A stretch of 24,422 nt of DNA. Source: Chondrus crispus (Eukaryota; Rhodophyta; Florideophyceae; Gigartinales; Gigartinaceae). The notes below the pieces were generated by a model. It searched no databases and was not told where the DNA came from. It saw only the letters and a program-made list of their open reading frames with translations. A program made the position numbers and the translations under genes. Every line of letters starts with the position of its first letter. The stretch's first letter is position 1. Shown piece after piece: positions 1-10,700 of this stretch. Location of the stretch: assembly GCF_000350225.1 (NCBI RefSeq), contig NW_005179167.1, forward strand, positions 1-24,422, in the 5' to 3' direction.

Positions 1-384
1 CTCCCCGCCCGCGTTCTTCATTACCTTTTTCTCGTCAACCAAGTGGAGAACATTAATCGACTTACGGTAGGCGTAGAATTCACTTCATCTCCCCTGCATG
101 CCACCTGATTACAGCGCTATTGGTCCCCTAAAAGGCTTCCCTGAAGACATCTGGAAACAAGTGTGATACATACTTCAAGGATATATCGGGAAGCCTCAAG
201 CCGCGTTCTACAGGATGTGAGTTGCTGCTGCGGGCTTGAAAATGTTTGCAAACGTCGGCCATCTGGTTCTATCTAGCCATCGTCGTAAAGCGGGCAGCTA
301 TATGGCAAACAGTCAAGTCCAACTTCCAGTTTCAACTTTATTTGAGGGAAGCGTTATTGGCCATAAAGACCAATCTCATAACTC
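1..384. other. Non-coding flank, no gene seen
   Basis: I see no convincing coding region here. The short plus-strand open frames at 236-482 lack recognisable motifs. The stretch is the 3' flank of the minus-strand gene ending at 385. A 9-bp inverted repeat (AGGCTTCCC at 133-141 and its complement at 188-196) is present but may be chance. Confidence 0.4.
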
Positions 385-1608
385 TCACAGCAGCATTCCT
401 ACTTCTTCCTCCTGCGCTTGACCAAGGCCGCTTCTCGGGGGGATTTTTCGATTGCGACGTGCATGCCCAGCTCCGTTCTTAGCTACTGCTGCAGAGTTAC
501 CCGAGTTACGCTCGATTTGGGTTCGAGAAGAAACTCCCGGTCGGGTGGAAGGACTCGGGAGTCTCGTTTCCAACGGCACACAGGTTCTACCAGAACGAAA
601 GTAGCTACGCGCGGTACGTGTGTTCCGCTCTTGCAAATCAATGCTACTCCTGCTTGCAATCGCATCTAATTCTGCATCTCGTAGCTTTGCCAACTCTGCC
701 TGAAGGGCAGCAATGCGGGTGCCACGATTTTGCGCACTGAATTCATCTTCCTGCTGCGTTTCACTGTCCGAATCTTGAACAATTGTTCGAGCGGAGAACT
801 CGAGTGAGTGATGTCCATCAGCAGCACGAGTTCCCACCACATCATCGTATTGACGGAATCGAACACGCGAACCACTCGGTGGGTCGTTTGGTAAGATCTC
901 ATCGTCTTCCTCATAATCAAATTCCTCCCCTTCCGAATGACTATGCGTCTGACTAGGGATGTATGGCACAATGTAGACTGCTCTGGGATCAATTGTGGAT
1001 GTCGTAGGGACTCGGGTCGCAATGTCTTGAACCGCCTCGTTTCGGGATTGTTCGGCCTCTCTATTTCCTGTACGTGCATCTATTACAGGAGTAGGTGATA
1101 GATTGCCTGCCTGTGCCACTTCCAATTCTTTTCTTTGCGCGCGTCTCTGTGCCCCCAAGTTTTTGCGGTTCTCGCGGCTCACTGTTTCCATTTTCAGCTC
1201 GATGAGGAGCTTAATCAGCCAGTCGTCTTCCCCTTGTGCAAATACCGAAAGTCCTGGGCTAGCGCGAAGATCCTGAACAATATCATCCATCAAGTCCCAT
1301 TTCACTCGCGAGGCCTGATTGTACGTAAGGAACTCATATATCTTCATTCCTTTTAAGCGCCTACGCAATTGCGTATCAACAATACGGTATGCACGCTCAT
1401 TTCTAAGTCGATCGTCCTGTTGACCCTCAAATTCCAACAGCTTCTTCTCAGGATTGTTTGGCTGCTTCTGATTGTGATTCTTGATGTAATTGTCCGCTTA
1501 TCGCGCCGGGTTGCGTCGCCTGGAAGGGTCGCGCGAAGAATTCAACCCGATAGGGAGACCGGATTTCTTTTTCTGTCGTATGGGCCGAGGAATGAGGGAT
1601 CGAGTCAT
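385..1608 (-). pseudogene. Unknown acidic/coiled-coil protein, ORF broken by one in-frame TAA
   Basis: I do not recognise this protein. The main open stretch runs from just below a TAA at 1498-1500 down to 385. The same frame continues above the stop to an ATG at 1608, adding 36 codons with basic clusters (RQKKKSG, RRRNPAR). The next in-frame ATG is at 1347 (MKIYEFLTYN). In order the product has a basic N-terminus, a hydrophobic-patterned segment (about 1330-1200), an acidic middle (EEFDYEEDDEI, near 915), a probable coiled coil rich in A, L, E and R (near 720-660), and an Arg/Ser-rich basic tail. It is divergent from the CACTA transposase, with about 370 bp between starts, so it could be a second element-encoded protein such as a DNA-binding partner. 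That role is inference from position only. The stop could be a real mutation, or the gene could start at 1347. Confidence 0.4.
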
Positions 1609-1887
1609 GTCGGCTGGAGAAAGGTTTCTCAGTTCAGAGAAACAGAAATGTTATGGTTAGAAATGGTCCGTCTCCGGGCGAAGTGGACGTGATTTGGCTC
1701 AATGCATGAGATGCCTCATGTGGTCTGCACATTCGTACGTACATATATCCATTTGTATGGAGCGAAAAGGTTTCGCTTGATTGACAAGTATTAACAGGTC
1801 GAAGCGAAACCACAATTTTCGCGCTCTTGTCACCGCGTGACTCAGACGACTCGGACACGGGTATGTAGAACATGAAATAAATGTCAA

Positions 1888-1895
1888 TATTTATA
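1888..1895 (+). promoter_or_regulatory. TATA-like sequence upstream of CACTA transposase
   Basis: TATTTATA lies about 80 bp before the first ATG of the transposase reading frame (1976), inside the 367-bp gap between the divergent minus-strand gene and the transposase. The rest of the gap (1609-1975) holds no gene that I can see. Position is the only support. Confidence 0.2.
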
Positions 1896-1975
1896 CCGAT
1901 GGTACGTCGCTGTGCAGATCATCGGGGGATCTCCCCTTCCTCACATCGCCGTCTCCGATCGGGACTATTCTGAGC

Positions 1976-4900
1976 ATGGATGCATCTACTGAACCTCCTC
2001 GATATGTATGTCTGGCGGACTACGCATGCCGATGTCGACCCCCAGGAAAAAAGGCGTCGAAGAAGACTATGCTACGACAAAAGCGCGACGCAAATGTACG
2101 TAGACGGCAACAGCAATTGCCTCCTCTGTCATCTGGACCGTTTTTTTCGACAGAAGCAGCTACACAACAGCGACATCGTTTTAGAGAGTTGAATGATTCC
2201 TCCGGCGGAAATGGAAAGAGCGATGCACATCGACCAAACAGTGGTACTCAATCTGTCCCTTCGACAATCCCGGCTACCCCAGCATTGAAGGTGTCATCGA
2301 CACGCTGCATCAACCGGGATCACCCACACTTCCATTGTTACAACCGCACGGTGACGTGTTTGTAGTGGCCCGCGGATCCAGCGGAGAGCAAAACAATTTA
2401 AGCGCAGCCAATGCCGTAAAAGTCTATGGAGATGATGAGATTACACCTGCGGATCACAATCAAAGCAGCTACTCGCGGAATCCGCAGGGGGGAGGGACAC
2501 AATCTGATTTCGCGGATGTCCTCTTGGCGGCATGTACAAGTTCTGGTTCAAGTTTTCTCCAGTCCATACAAACACTAGCATCTGACATTCAAGAGGAACG
2601 CGATGCTGGACTGGATACAAACTCATCAGAGTCCGATGGTAGTGCTGACTCACCCTTAGTTCAAAGCAGTTTTGATGAGATGACGGCACCAAGTACTGGG
2701 ACAGCAACTATTCCATTTCAGAGAGCAGCATATGATCGATTCCTTTCCTTTTGCAGAAGACATAAGGAACTATTCAGGCTTCGCGTCGACTTTTCGGTGA
2801 AGGGGACCGTAATGAAACGGATATGTAAGGTTATTGGGAATCTGCAAAAACAGCTAGCCGGTAACACACTCATGCAGTGCAAGGGATGGAAGTCTGCCCC
2901 ACGCAACTTGATCAAATACTCTAGGCCTGATACTGTCAAATGTTTTTATGTGTTGTCGGGGGCATATGCTGTTGAGAGGTGTGTCCAGCACACCAGACAC
3001 TGTTGTTTGCAAGATATGCGATAAAGAAGGCATGGCGCCCGACCTCACAACTTTTGAGGCCCTTCCACTGCTTTCGAGGTGGAAAGCCTGGGTCGCTGAC
3101 GGGGCGAGCTGTAAATCCCTCTATGGCTATCGTCACGAAAACTCTACCAATGCACCGGACTCTGGGAATCAATACTTCTCCGACTACTTCGACGGATCGG
3201 TTTACAAACAGCTTGTGGACAAACTTGGTGGTGAGGATGCGGTGAAGTGGGACTTGTTTCTCGCTGTTTCCTGCTATGGGTTTCAAACATTTGAGAACAG
3301 CAGTTACGATTGCTGGCCCATCACTGCCCTCAATCTCAATCTACCTCCAGAACTAAGATTTCTTTTGCGAAATGTTGTTCCTTTAGGCATTGTCAAGGGT
3401 CCAAGGCAACCGAAAATGATAGACACATTTCTGTACCCTTTCATTGATGAGGTCAATTCTATCAATAGTGGTGGTGGTACTGAGCTTTCTTTTCACGACG
3501 GTGCAACACAAAAGGTTCGCGTCCATGTTATGGACTTTACGGGTGACTTTCAAGCAGTTACAAAAATTTCTGGGACCGTTGGGCCCAACGGTAATCCCCT
3601 TGTCGGTTTTGTGAGTTTCACAGTTTTCATAAAGGCAGGTCAAATCACTATTACTTTCCGTCAAAGCTTCGCCAGGTCTTGGATGGTCGGAGAACAATTG
3701 TGAGGTACTACAATATGGAGACTCCTACACTTCGCGACCCACGCAGCGTGGATATCACCTTTTCAGAATTGTCAGATGAGGCAGACCTCACTATTCGGGA
3801 GCGAGACGCTCTAATAACCGATTGTGGGATTACTGGGCGCACTGCAATCTTTGACCTGAAAAAGTATAACACCATTCATCTCGTTTCCAATAGATATGAT
3901 GCACGAGACTTTGAACCTTGTGAGGCATTTTATGAAGATCTGGAAAGGCAAAAATGCTCACCTCGCCGGATGTGCAGATGCACCCCAGGAGTATGTAATA
4001 AGTGATGAACGATGGAAACAGATTGACGAGGAGCTACGGGAGTTGGGGAACAGTGTCCCGGAAGTCTGGTTTGGAGCGAAACCCCGGGACAGTTCTGTGT
4101 CAGGCAAATGGAAAGCATCGGAATGCAAACAATTTCTATTGCACTATGGCCTCGTTCTTCTGGATGGCCACCTGCCGATGAAATTCCTCCTATGGTTCAA
4201 GCGTCTTTCAGATCTCGTAGAGCTGTGTACCAGACCGGCATTGTCCGATGATGATGTTACCGAAATCGGGAATCTCTCCCGTTCGTTCGTCAGGCACATG
4301 GAACGAGACTACTGCGAGTACAGTGAGGAGCGTGTGGGAATATGCAAGTTTATTGTACATCAATTGATTCATCTAGAAGAGAACATTCGAGCTTTCGGAC
4401 CGCCTGTGAACTACGCGCAGTGGTGGGTGGAGCGTTTCATCGGTTGGGTGAAGAACAGACTTAACGGGCGCGCCCTTCCGGCGGAGGCTCTAACAGAGAG
4501 TTGCAAACTAATTGAGAGTTACAAGATTGTGTTCAAGGAGCACTTTGTACGGTCTGACGATCACGACTCATCTTCTGACAGCGATACAGAAGAGGGTATA
4601 TCGAATGGTGGCAGCCTTCACCATCATACCAAAGATCTCAGGATCTCTGGATACGCCATCGGGAACAGAACACTGAAGAGACTTTTAATCGATTATCTCG
4701 TACGAACTGAGGATATGACCGCTGCTGATGCAGAGAGTTGTGTTCAGGATGAAACGGCCCAATGCTTCAAACAGATTCGTCTGAACGTAGGGACTTCGAA
4801 ACAGAAAGTTGGGGCGTGGGATACCCGAAGCTGGCGCAAGGGTGCAACATCCAATTTCTACGTGAGTGCCCAATTTGAATCTGATCGCGGGGAAAATGCT

Positions 4901-5320
4901 AGAGAGGTGTACTACGGTCGTATCCGTCGGATCTTGGTGTACAAATTTCACCTTCCCCGCGGGCAGGAACTCCGCCAACTAGTCGTTTCGGACTGGGCTC
5001 CAAATGTGAAGCGGACCTCTCTCGCCCAGGTATATGCACCAACAGCGGCCGTCTTTCAGACACCAACAGTCGAAGATTCATCAGTGCTTCTCCATCTTAT
5101 AGGGTTATGGACCATGCCTATCCCACGCGAGGGAACCGCTCAAACCTTCGCGGTCGTCGTACATTCTTTCTGGACCCCGCATCGCGCCTCTACGCCCTCG
5201 AAAACCCTGGAAAGAAATCCCCCGATGGAATGGATCGTTTTCTCGCCTCGTGTTCGTGACGATTCCGCTGGGGGCAGTGCCGTACCTGACGGGGGAGGAG
5301 GACGTTTGAGAATTCGATGA
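1976..5320 (+). pseudogene. CACTA (En/Spm)-type DDE transposase, multiply frameshifted
   Basis: This is a transposase of the CACTA superfamily, the enzyme that cuts and reinserts such elements. The N-terminal part (ATG 1976) is basic. A CxxC zinc motif (CKIC) falls near 3010, then the hallmark block with DGSVYKQ near 3193, WPITALNLNLPPELR near 3315-3358 and FLYPFIDEV near 3430. The likely first catalytic Asp is at 3545-3547 (TGDF), a PCRFC zinc motif at 3598-3612, FPIDMMHE at 3884-3907, and the likely catalytic Glu (WWVERFxGW) at 4430-4432. The reading frame changes near 2990, 3597 and 3865, and probably again near 5035-5095. There an alternative frame ending at 5259 reads more naturally (ISASPSYRVMD, RRTFFLDPASRLYAL) than the frame ending at 5320. 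The region 2190-2365 is also frame-ambiguous. Introns could explain some breaks, but the shifts sit inside conserved motifs, so decay is more likely. Confidence 0.85.
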
Positions 5321-5856
5321 CACAAGTAGTTGAAATTGAAGTCGCATGCATATGAGGGAAATGTACGCAACGGTCCGGATGAAAGCTATGGCCGCATGAT
5401 CCACTACGGAGATAGAAACTGTGTGGCATAGAATGTTTGTAGATGAAGAACGGTTTCGTACAGGGATGGTGACTGCATGAGATTCAGGGGATCGTGCGGG
5501 CGATGGAAACGGCATGAAATGTGAGAACATGAGAACAGGTCGGCTTCGTGTAATCCCGAAGTGTTGCGATAACGGAATCAATTCTTGTAAATATGTATCA
5601 TAAATTCAATGCAGTACCATAAGGTTTAATCCAATTCGGGCGCCACCGTCGACGGCGGTGAAGAGGCTGCGACAGGATTTGTACGTCCCACGTGTGTCTC
5701 TCGTTACAGGCAACCATTATTCCACTTGTCCATTTCACTGGCGCCTGTTTCAGCCACTTGGCAACAATGTTCGCCAGTTAAAGATCCTTCTGCGCGTAGG
5801 GGCAATGCAATTTTTGAGGCCCGTACAGTAGGGGACAAAACACAGTATTCTCACTA
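5321..5856. other. Non-coding 3' flank of CACTA gene
   Basis: No convincing gene. A minus-strand open frame at 5105-5581 overlaps the transposase and has no recognisable motif, so I treat it as a shadow. The segment contains a GC palindrome CCGTCGACGG near 5647 inside a short inverted repeat and otherwise nothing I can name. Confidence 0.4.
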
Positions 5857-6014
5857 CAAGTGGACAGGGACTGACACACACGCATAACTATTGGACAGTA
5901 ATTGCTTGCACTGTGGCGGTATTGGGGTAGGTCTGGAAATTAGCATTACCCAGTCAATACGTGTCAGCTAACTGTCCACATGTCGGATACGCACGCGCCC
6001 AAGTGCTGTCCACT
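5857..6014. repeat. Paired inverted TGGACAG motifs, possible transposon end or small MITE
   Basis: TGGACAG-type motifs occur at 5861 (AGTGGACAG) and 5892 (TGGACAGT) on the plus strand and, inverted, at 5971 (ACTGTCCA) and 6006 (CTGTCCACT). The two motifs of each pair are 31 and 34 bp apart, so the halves form an imperfect inverted repeat around a centre near 5936. The left half begins with CACTACAAG at 5853, like a CACTA terminus. A further partial inverted copy (CCACTTGTCC) is near 5722. CACTA elements are known for subterminal repeats in both orientations, so this could be the right end of the element upstream, or a separate short inverted-repeat element. Confidence 0.35.
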
Positions 6015-6101
6015 AACCGCGAAATTGTCTACTAGGGCACCTCGGGTGACGCAGGACGGATCGCGAAGTACGTTCAACGCTTCCGTTGGATCCGTCCCAC
6101 G

Positions 6102-7511
6102 ATGAGGAGCTTTGACGGTACGAACCCGATCCAACTCCTACTGTTCCTGAAGGATATCCGGATAACCTTCAACTTGCAACACCTGACCGAAGGTGTTGCG
6201 GTACGAGTCCTCGTGCACTTCTTAGAGCGCGACGCCGAGCGCCTGTATACGAGTTATACAATGCGTGGCCTCCGCGCCGGCCAGCTACACGACGACGTGA
6301 GCTGGCCGGAGCTCGTGAACCAGTTCCTCAAGCGCTACCTAACCGACGACGTATTAGGAGAAGCGTACGACGCTGTCGCGACGGTGCGACAGCAATCCCA
6401 CGAAACGGAGAGCACGTTTGTTGACCGGCTCGAAACCGCCGCGTTCCGGTGCACGGCAGTGTTCTCCGAACAATCCTTCCCGCACTACTTCGTGCGGGGA
6501 CTTGCACCTGCGACTCGTGCCGCAGTTTACGAAACCGTACAGCGGCTGCCGAGCCGCCAGAAGACCGATCTTCCAATGATCCGCCGTATCGCAACAGCAG
6601 AAGGGACCACGTACCGCGCTCGGCGCGGTTCACCCCTGCCGGATACGAAACCGGCAGGGAGGGCTGGCAGGACTACGAAGTCCGTCGCGACAAGTTCGCC
6701 CGCCTCGACCCTCCATGTCGGGGAAAATGAGTGGCAGGCCGACCCTGTCCTCATTACGCAAGGGGCATTGCCGGTGGGATGCTGACCTCCCTCACCGATG
6801 CCGACCGGAACAACGTCGAGGTACGCCACCGCGTTCGCCGCCACTCCAAGAGGAGCAAGGGGTACGGACCCCCGGGTCGCAGAACTCGACATCTCGGACC
6901 GAGCTGCAGCAAGCGAAGCACCCCGCGTGCCCCTCCTCACCGATGAGGAGGCGCGCCACGCGGCGACCTTCGCCTCCACGGACGGCAGCGCGTATGTGTG
7001 CTGGCTATGCCGAACGTACGGACACGCCATGTCCGCCTGCCCGTTCCTGTCGCCGGAACAACGTATGTTCACAGCGTACAGGAACTACCGCTACCAGATG
7101 GAGACGCGCCCCGGTGCGCGTAACCTCCTCCGGCAGTCGGTCGGCGAGGGCCGTCCCCCGCGTCAAGGTTTCCCGAATCGATCGGGTGGGGGCGCACGCT
7201 TCGCCCCACGTGGAGGCGGGTATCTTCGTAACGAGCTCGATCGCCGGGATAGACCCGACTACCGCCAGGCATACGCAAGGTATCCCCGTCAAGGAGGGAG
7301 AGGGGACCGAGACCGTTCTCGGTTACCGCAGCAGGTACAGAACGCAATCATGTACCTGCAAGATTGGGTAGAGGATCCGTACCCTCTACTCGATGAGGGT
7401 CACGAAGGAGAACCGGTTCTTCCTGTCCCTCAGATCCTGCGACGTCCGATCGTCGCAGCTCAGGGCCAAGAAGTGCCCGAGTATTTCTCCAATGACGCAC
7501 GGCCGCAGTAG
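6102..7511 (+). pseudogene. gag: Gypsy Gag (capsid and CCHC nucleocapsid), one in-frame TGA
   Basis: Gag forms the virus-like particle that packages the element RNA in the cytoplasm. A retrotransposon-gag capsid domain starts near MRSFDGTNPIQLLLFLKDI and runs to about 6560. The frame is already open from about 6033 (KYVQRFRWIRPT just before the ATG), so the true N-terminus is lost by truncation. A TGA at 6783-6785 interrupts the frame. The same frame continues downstream to a CX2CX4HX4C zinc knuckle at 6999-7040 (CWLCRTYGHAMSAC), then an Arg/Gly-rich basic tail, and ends with TAG at 7509-7511. The stop could be a mutation or a readthrough site. I favour mutation because other parts of the element are also decayed. 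Confidence 0.8.
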
Positions 7512-7596
7512 GGGAATCGTCCCGACTCACGCCGCCAAGGACCCAACGAAGGCCTGGCTACCAATAGCCAGGAAGTTAGCTCCGATAGCACGGGTA

Positions 7597-7661
7597 GTTC
7601 GAAAAAAGGGTAAAGACGGTTACGCACACGCGGTCGCGTGAGCCGTCTTGTCCCTTCGAAC
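7597..7661 (+). promoter_or_regulatory. Long interrupted stem-loop between gag and pol
   Basis: Four nested paired segments are readable: 7597-7603 with 7655-7661 (GTTCGAA/TTCGAAC), 7608-7610 with 7652-7654 (GGG/CCC), 7613-7619 with 7643-7649 (AAGACGG/CCGTCTT) and 7627-7632 with 7635-7640 (CACGCG/CGCGTG). Small internal loops separate them. The structure lies after the gag stop at 7511, and the pol frame opens at 7598, right at its base. It could control how ribosomes reach pol, act in RNA packaging, or be a transcript-end structure. Function is inference. Confidence 0.55.
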
Positions 7662-7738
7662 TAGACCGTACCCCACGTGTTCACCAAGGGCACGGGGGTT
7701 ATTTGCCGATATTATATCCCCCGGCGCCGGACACGAGC

Positions 7739-10700
7739 ATGGCCATTGCTGCAACGCCGATACAGGGGGGAGCGAACGTCGAGGCTTCCGTAAGCCCGGC
7801 GTCAAAAGGGACCCGCACCGGGACGCCCGAAGTCCCGGTGTTGTGTAACCTACACGAAGGGGGCAACGAAGACCGTCAAGAGCCGGTCGACTCCCTGACT
7901 CCCGTGAGTCAAGACCCGCCAAAAAAAATTCCGGTACGTACGGACCCGAGTACCCCAGAGGGCGTCACTGAACCGCGGACGCCCCGCGACTCGGGCAGAA
8001 GGAAACGCAAGAAGGGCCAGAACCGTAGGCGACGACCTCGGCGGAACGATCTCGCCGACAAGGTCGCGCCTAAGGTGGTGGACGGCATCGTATGCCTAAT
8101 GATGTCGAAACTATATAACGTCTTGGGCTCTGTGGCCACCGAAGGCAATGCGTTCAAACCTCACACGATCGCCGTCAATACAAGCTCGGGGTACAGCTAA
8201 GTGAGGAAGGCCGACCTCCCTCCCGACTGGACCCTATACGTAATACGGGACGGGCCATTACCCCGACTGGCTGGCGCGAACAGCAACCCACTTCGACTTA
8301 CGGCGGTCGTCCGCCTCGCGGTCCGGTTGCGGAACACGACGTTCCGCATACCTTTCGTGGTGGCCGAACAGCTCGCTGTTCCCGTTTTGTTGGGTACGGC
8401 TTTCATCGATGTGCACGTGCGCAGCATAGAAATCGACGGACAGAGGCTCGAACATCGTCAAGGTGGCTCCGTAGCCATAATCGACGGAAAGTGGGAGCCG
8501 ACTCCCCCTACCAGGCGGCACGGACGTCAAACGATCCGGCCGGATGTACAGGATGAGGCCCCGCAGGCGATCAGAATCGCCCGCTGGGTTACCATCCCTG
8601 CGATGTCGCAAGCCAGAGTGCGTGTGACAACCGCGGGGAGGGGCCTCGTTTTCTTGGAGCCAAAGCCCTCACTCCAACATCGACATGGAGTGACGCTGAC
8701 GAATGTCGTCGCGGAGGTCCTACCGAATGTGACCTTCGACGTCATCGTCGCAAACTTCTCCCAACGAGAGAGGCGGCTTCCGAAGCACACCGTCGTGGGA
8801 TACGCGAAGCGCAACCACCTCGCGATCCTCACACCCGAACGTAGGGTCGCCGAGGGGATCGCGCACGCGCTACAGCTGACCGACTTGACCGATCAAGTTG
8901 GGGAGGTAAGAGTTGGTCGATCTAACTCCGACGATAAGACGACCGCCGGGGGCAGGGGATTCGACCCGGACGAACGGTCACCTTTATGCCAACCGACGGC
9001 GGGGAGTACTGTACTCCCCCAGAAAAAGGATCCCGAAAATCTGCCGATGGATTGGGAAAAAGAAATCGACTTGTCATACATCGAGGATAACAAGCTCCGT
9101 GGCCACGTACTCGAGATGCTCCGTAAGCACTCGAGTCTGTGGAGTGGTGCGCTCGGAACGATGCAGGCCACGGAGCACCGCATTGCCCTCGAACCGGGTA
9201 CGAAGCCGATACGCTCGGTGCCCTATCGTAAGGGGCCCGCGATGCGAGAAATGGTCGCAAAGGAGGTCAGCAAGATGTTGAGCGCCGGCGTCATCGAGCC
9301 CGCGAGCACCGAGTGGGCGTCCCCCGTGGTGCTCGTACCGAAGAAAGACGGCTCTCTTCCGTTCTGGGTGGACTACCGGCGTCTCAACGCGAAGATCGCA
9401 GCGGATTCGTATCCGCTGCCCCGCATGGATGACTGCATCGATTTGCTTGGGGATGCCGCCGTGTTTACGACGTTGGACTGCAACTCAGGCTACTGGCAGA
9501 TCCCGGACGCGCCAGAAGACCAGGATAAAACTACCTTCACGACCCATATGTGTACGTTCCGCCACTTACGCATGCCGTTCGGGTTGAAGGGGGCACCGGC
9601 CACCTTCCAACGTGCATTGGACATTATTTTATCCGGCGTAAGATGGCAGATATGCCTCGTGTATCTAGGCGACGACATTGTGTTCTCGCGTACGCACGCG
9701 GAACACGCCAGACACCTGGACACCGTCTTAAGCCTGTTGAGGAGCGCCGGTATTTCCCTCAAGCTCAAGAAGTGCAGCTTCTTCCGTCCGAAGGTGCATT
9801 ACCTGGGGCAGGTCACTTCCCCAGGCAAGCTGAGTGTCGCCGAAGCGGCGGCGGATGCCTTTAAGACGTTCACGTTCCCGAGGATGTTGACGCAAGTGCG
9901 CTCGTTCCTCGGGGCGTGCAACGTCTACCGCCGCTTCGTCAAGGGGTTCACGAAAATTTCGCGTCCGTTAACGAACATGACGCGCAAGGACGCGGACCCC
10001 GACTTCGATGACCCGACGGAGGCCCAACTGCAAGCCTTCGAAAAGTTGAAGGAACGGATGATCGAACCGCCGATTCTCGCTCTGCCCCGACAAGGCCGAC
10101 CGTACATGATCGACACCGACGCGAGCGCCTATCAGTTAGGCTGCACGCTGCTCCAAGAGCACGACCAGCCAAACGATTGGCGTCCCGTCGGGTATTGGTC
10201 GTACTCGCTGAACGACGGCGAGCGCAACTACAGCGCTACGGAGCGCGAGTGCTTCGCCGTAGTGTGGGCCGTCCGCACACTGCGGCCGTATATCGAAGGG
10301 AACAAAGTTCACCGTCCGAACGGATCACGACGCGTTGAGGTGGCTCATGTCCCTCGCCGAGAGCTCCGGAAGACTAACCCGGTGGCGGTTACGTCTGGCT
10401 GAATACGACTTCACCATTCAGTACCGCCCCGGACGTGTATACGAGGTTCCCGACGCCCTGTCACGTCTCGTGTCGCCGAGGGTCGCCAACGACCCTCGCC
10501 CCGCCGTCGAGATAGACGACGATATTCCTACCTCGACGCGAGCACGACCGTTCAAGACGTATCGAACGAGCTCGCGGACCACGTCTGCGCCGTGAGCTGC
10601 GAGCACGAGGTCGAACACGCCTTCGCGACAACCCGACGTCAAGCAAGTGCCCGGGGAACATCGCGCGCCCGAACGCCCGACGAACCGAGGGGCGACGAAG

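Noticed and set aside
3597..3700. Introns as the cause of CACTA frame changes
   Set aside because: The frames join within one or two codons inside conserved motifs, leaving no room for an intron.
5105..5581. 158-codon minus-strand frame overlapping the end of the CACTA transposase
   Set aside because: No motif; the plus strand has a recognisable C-terminal transposase segment here.
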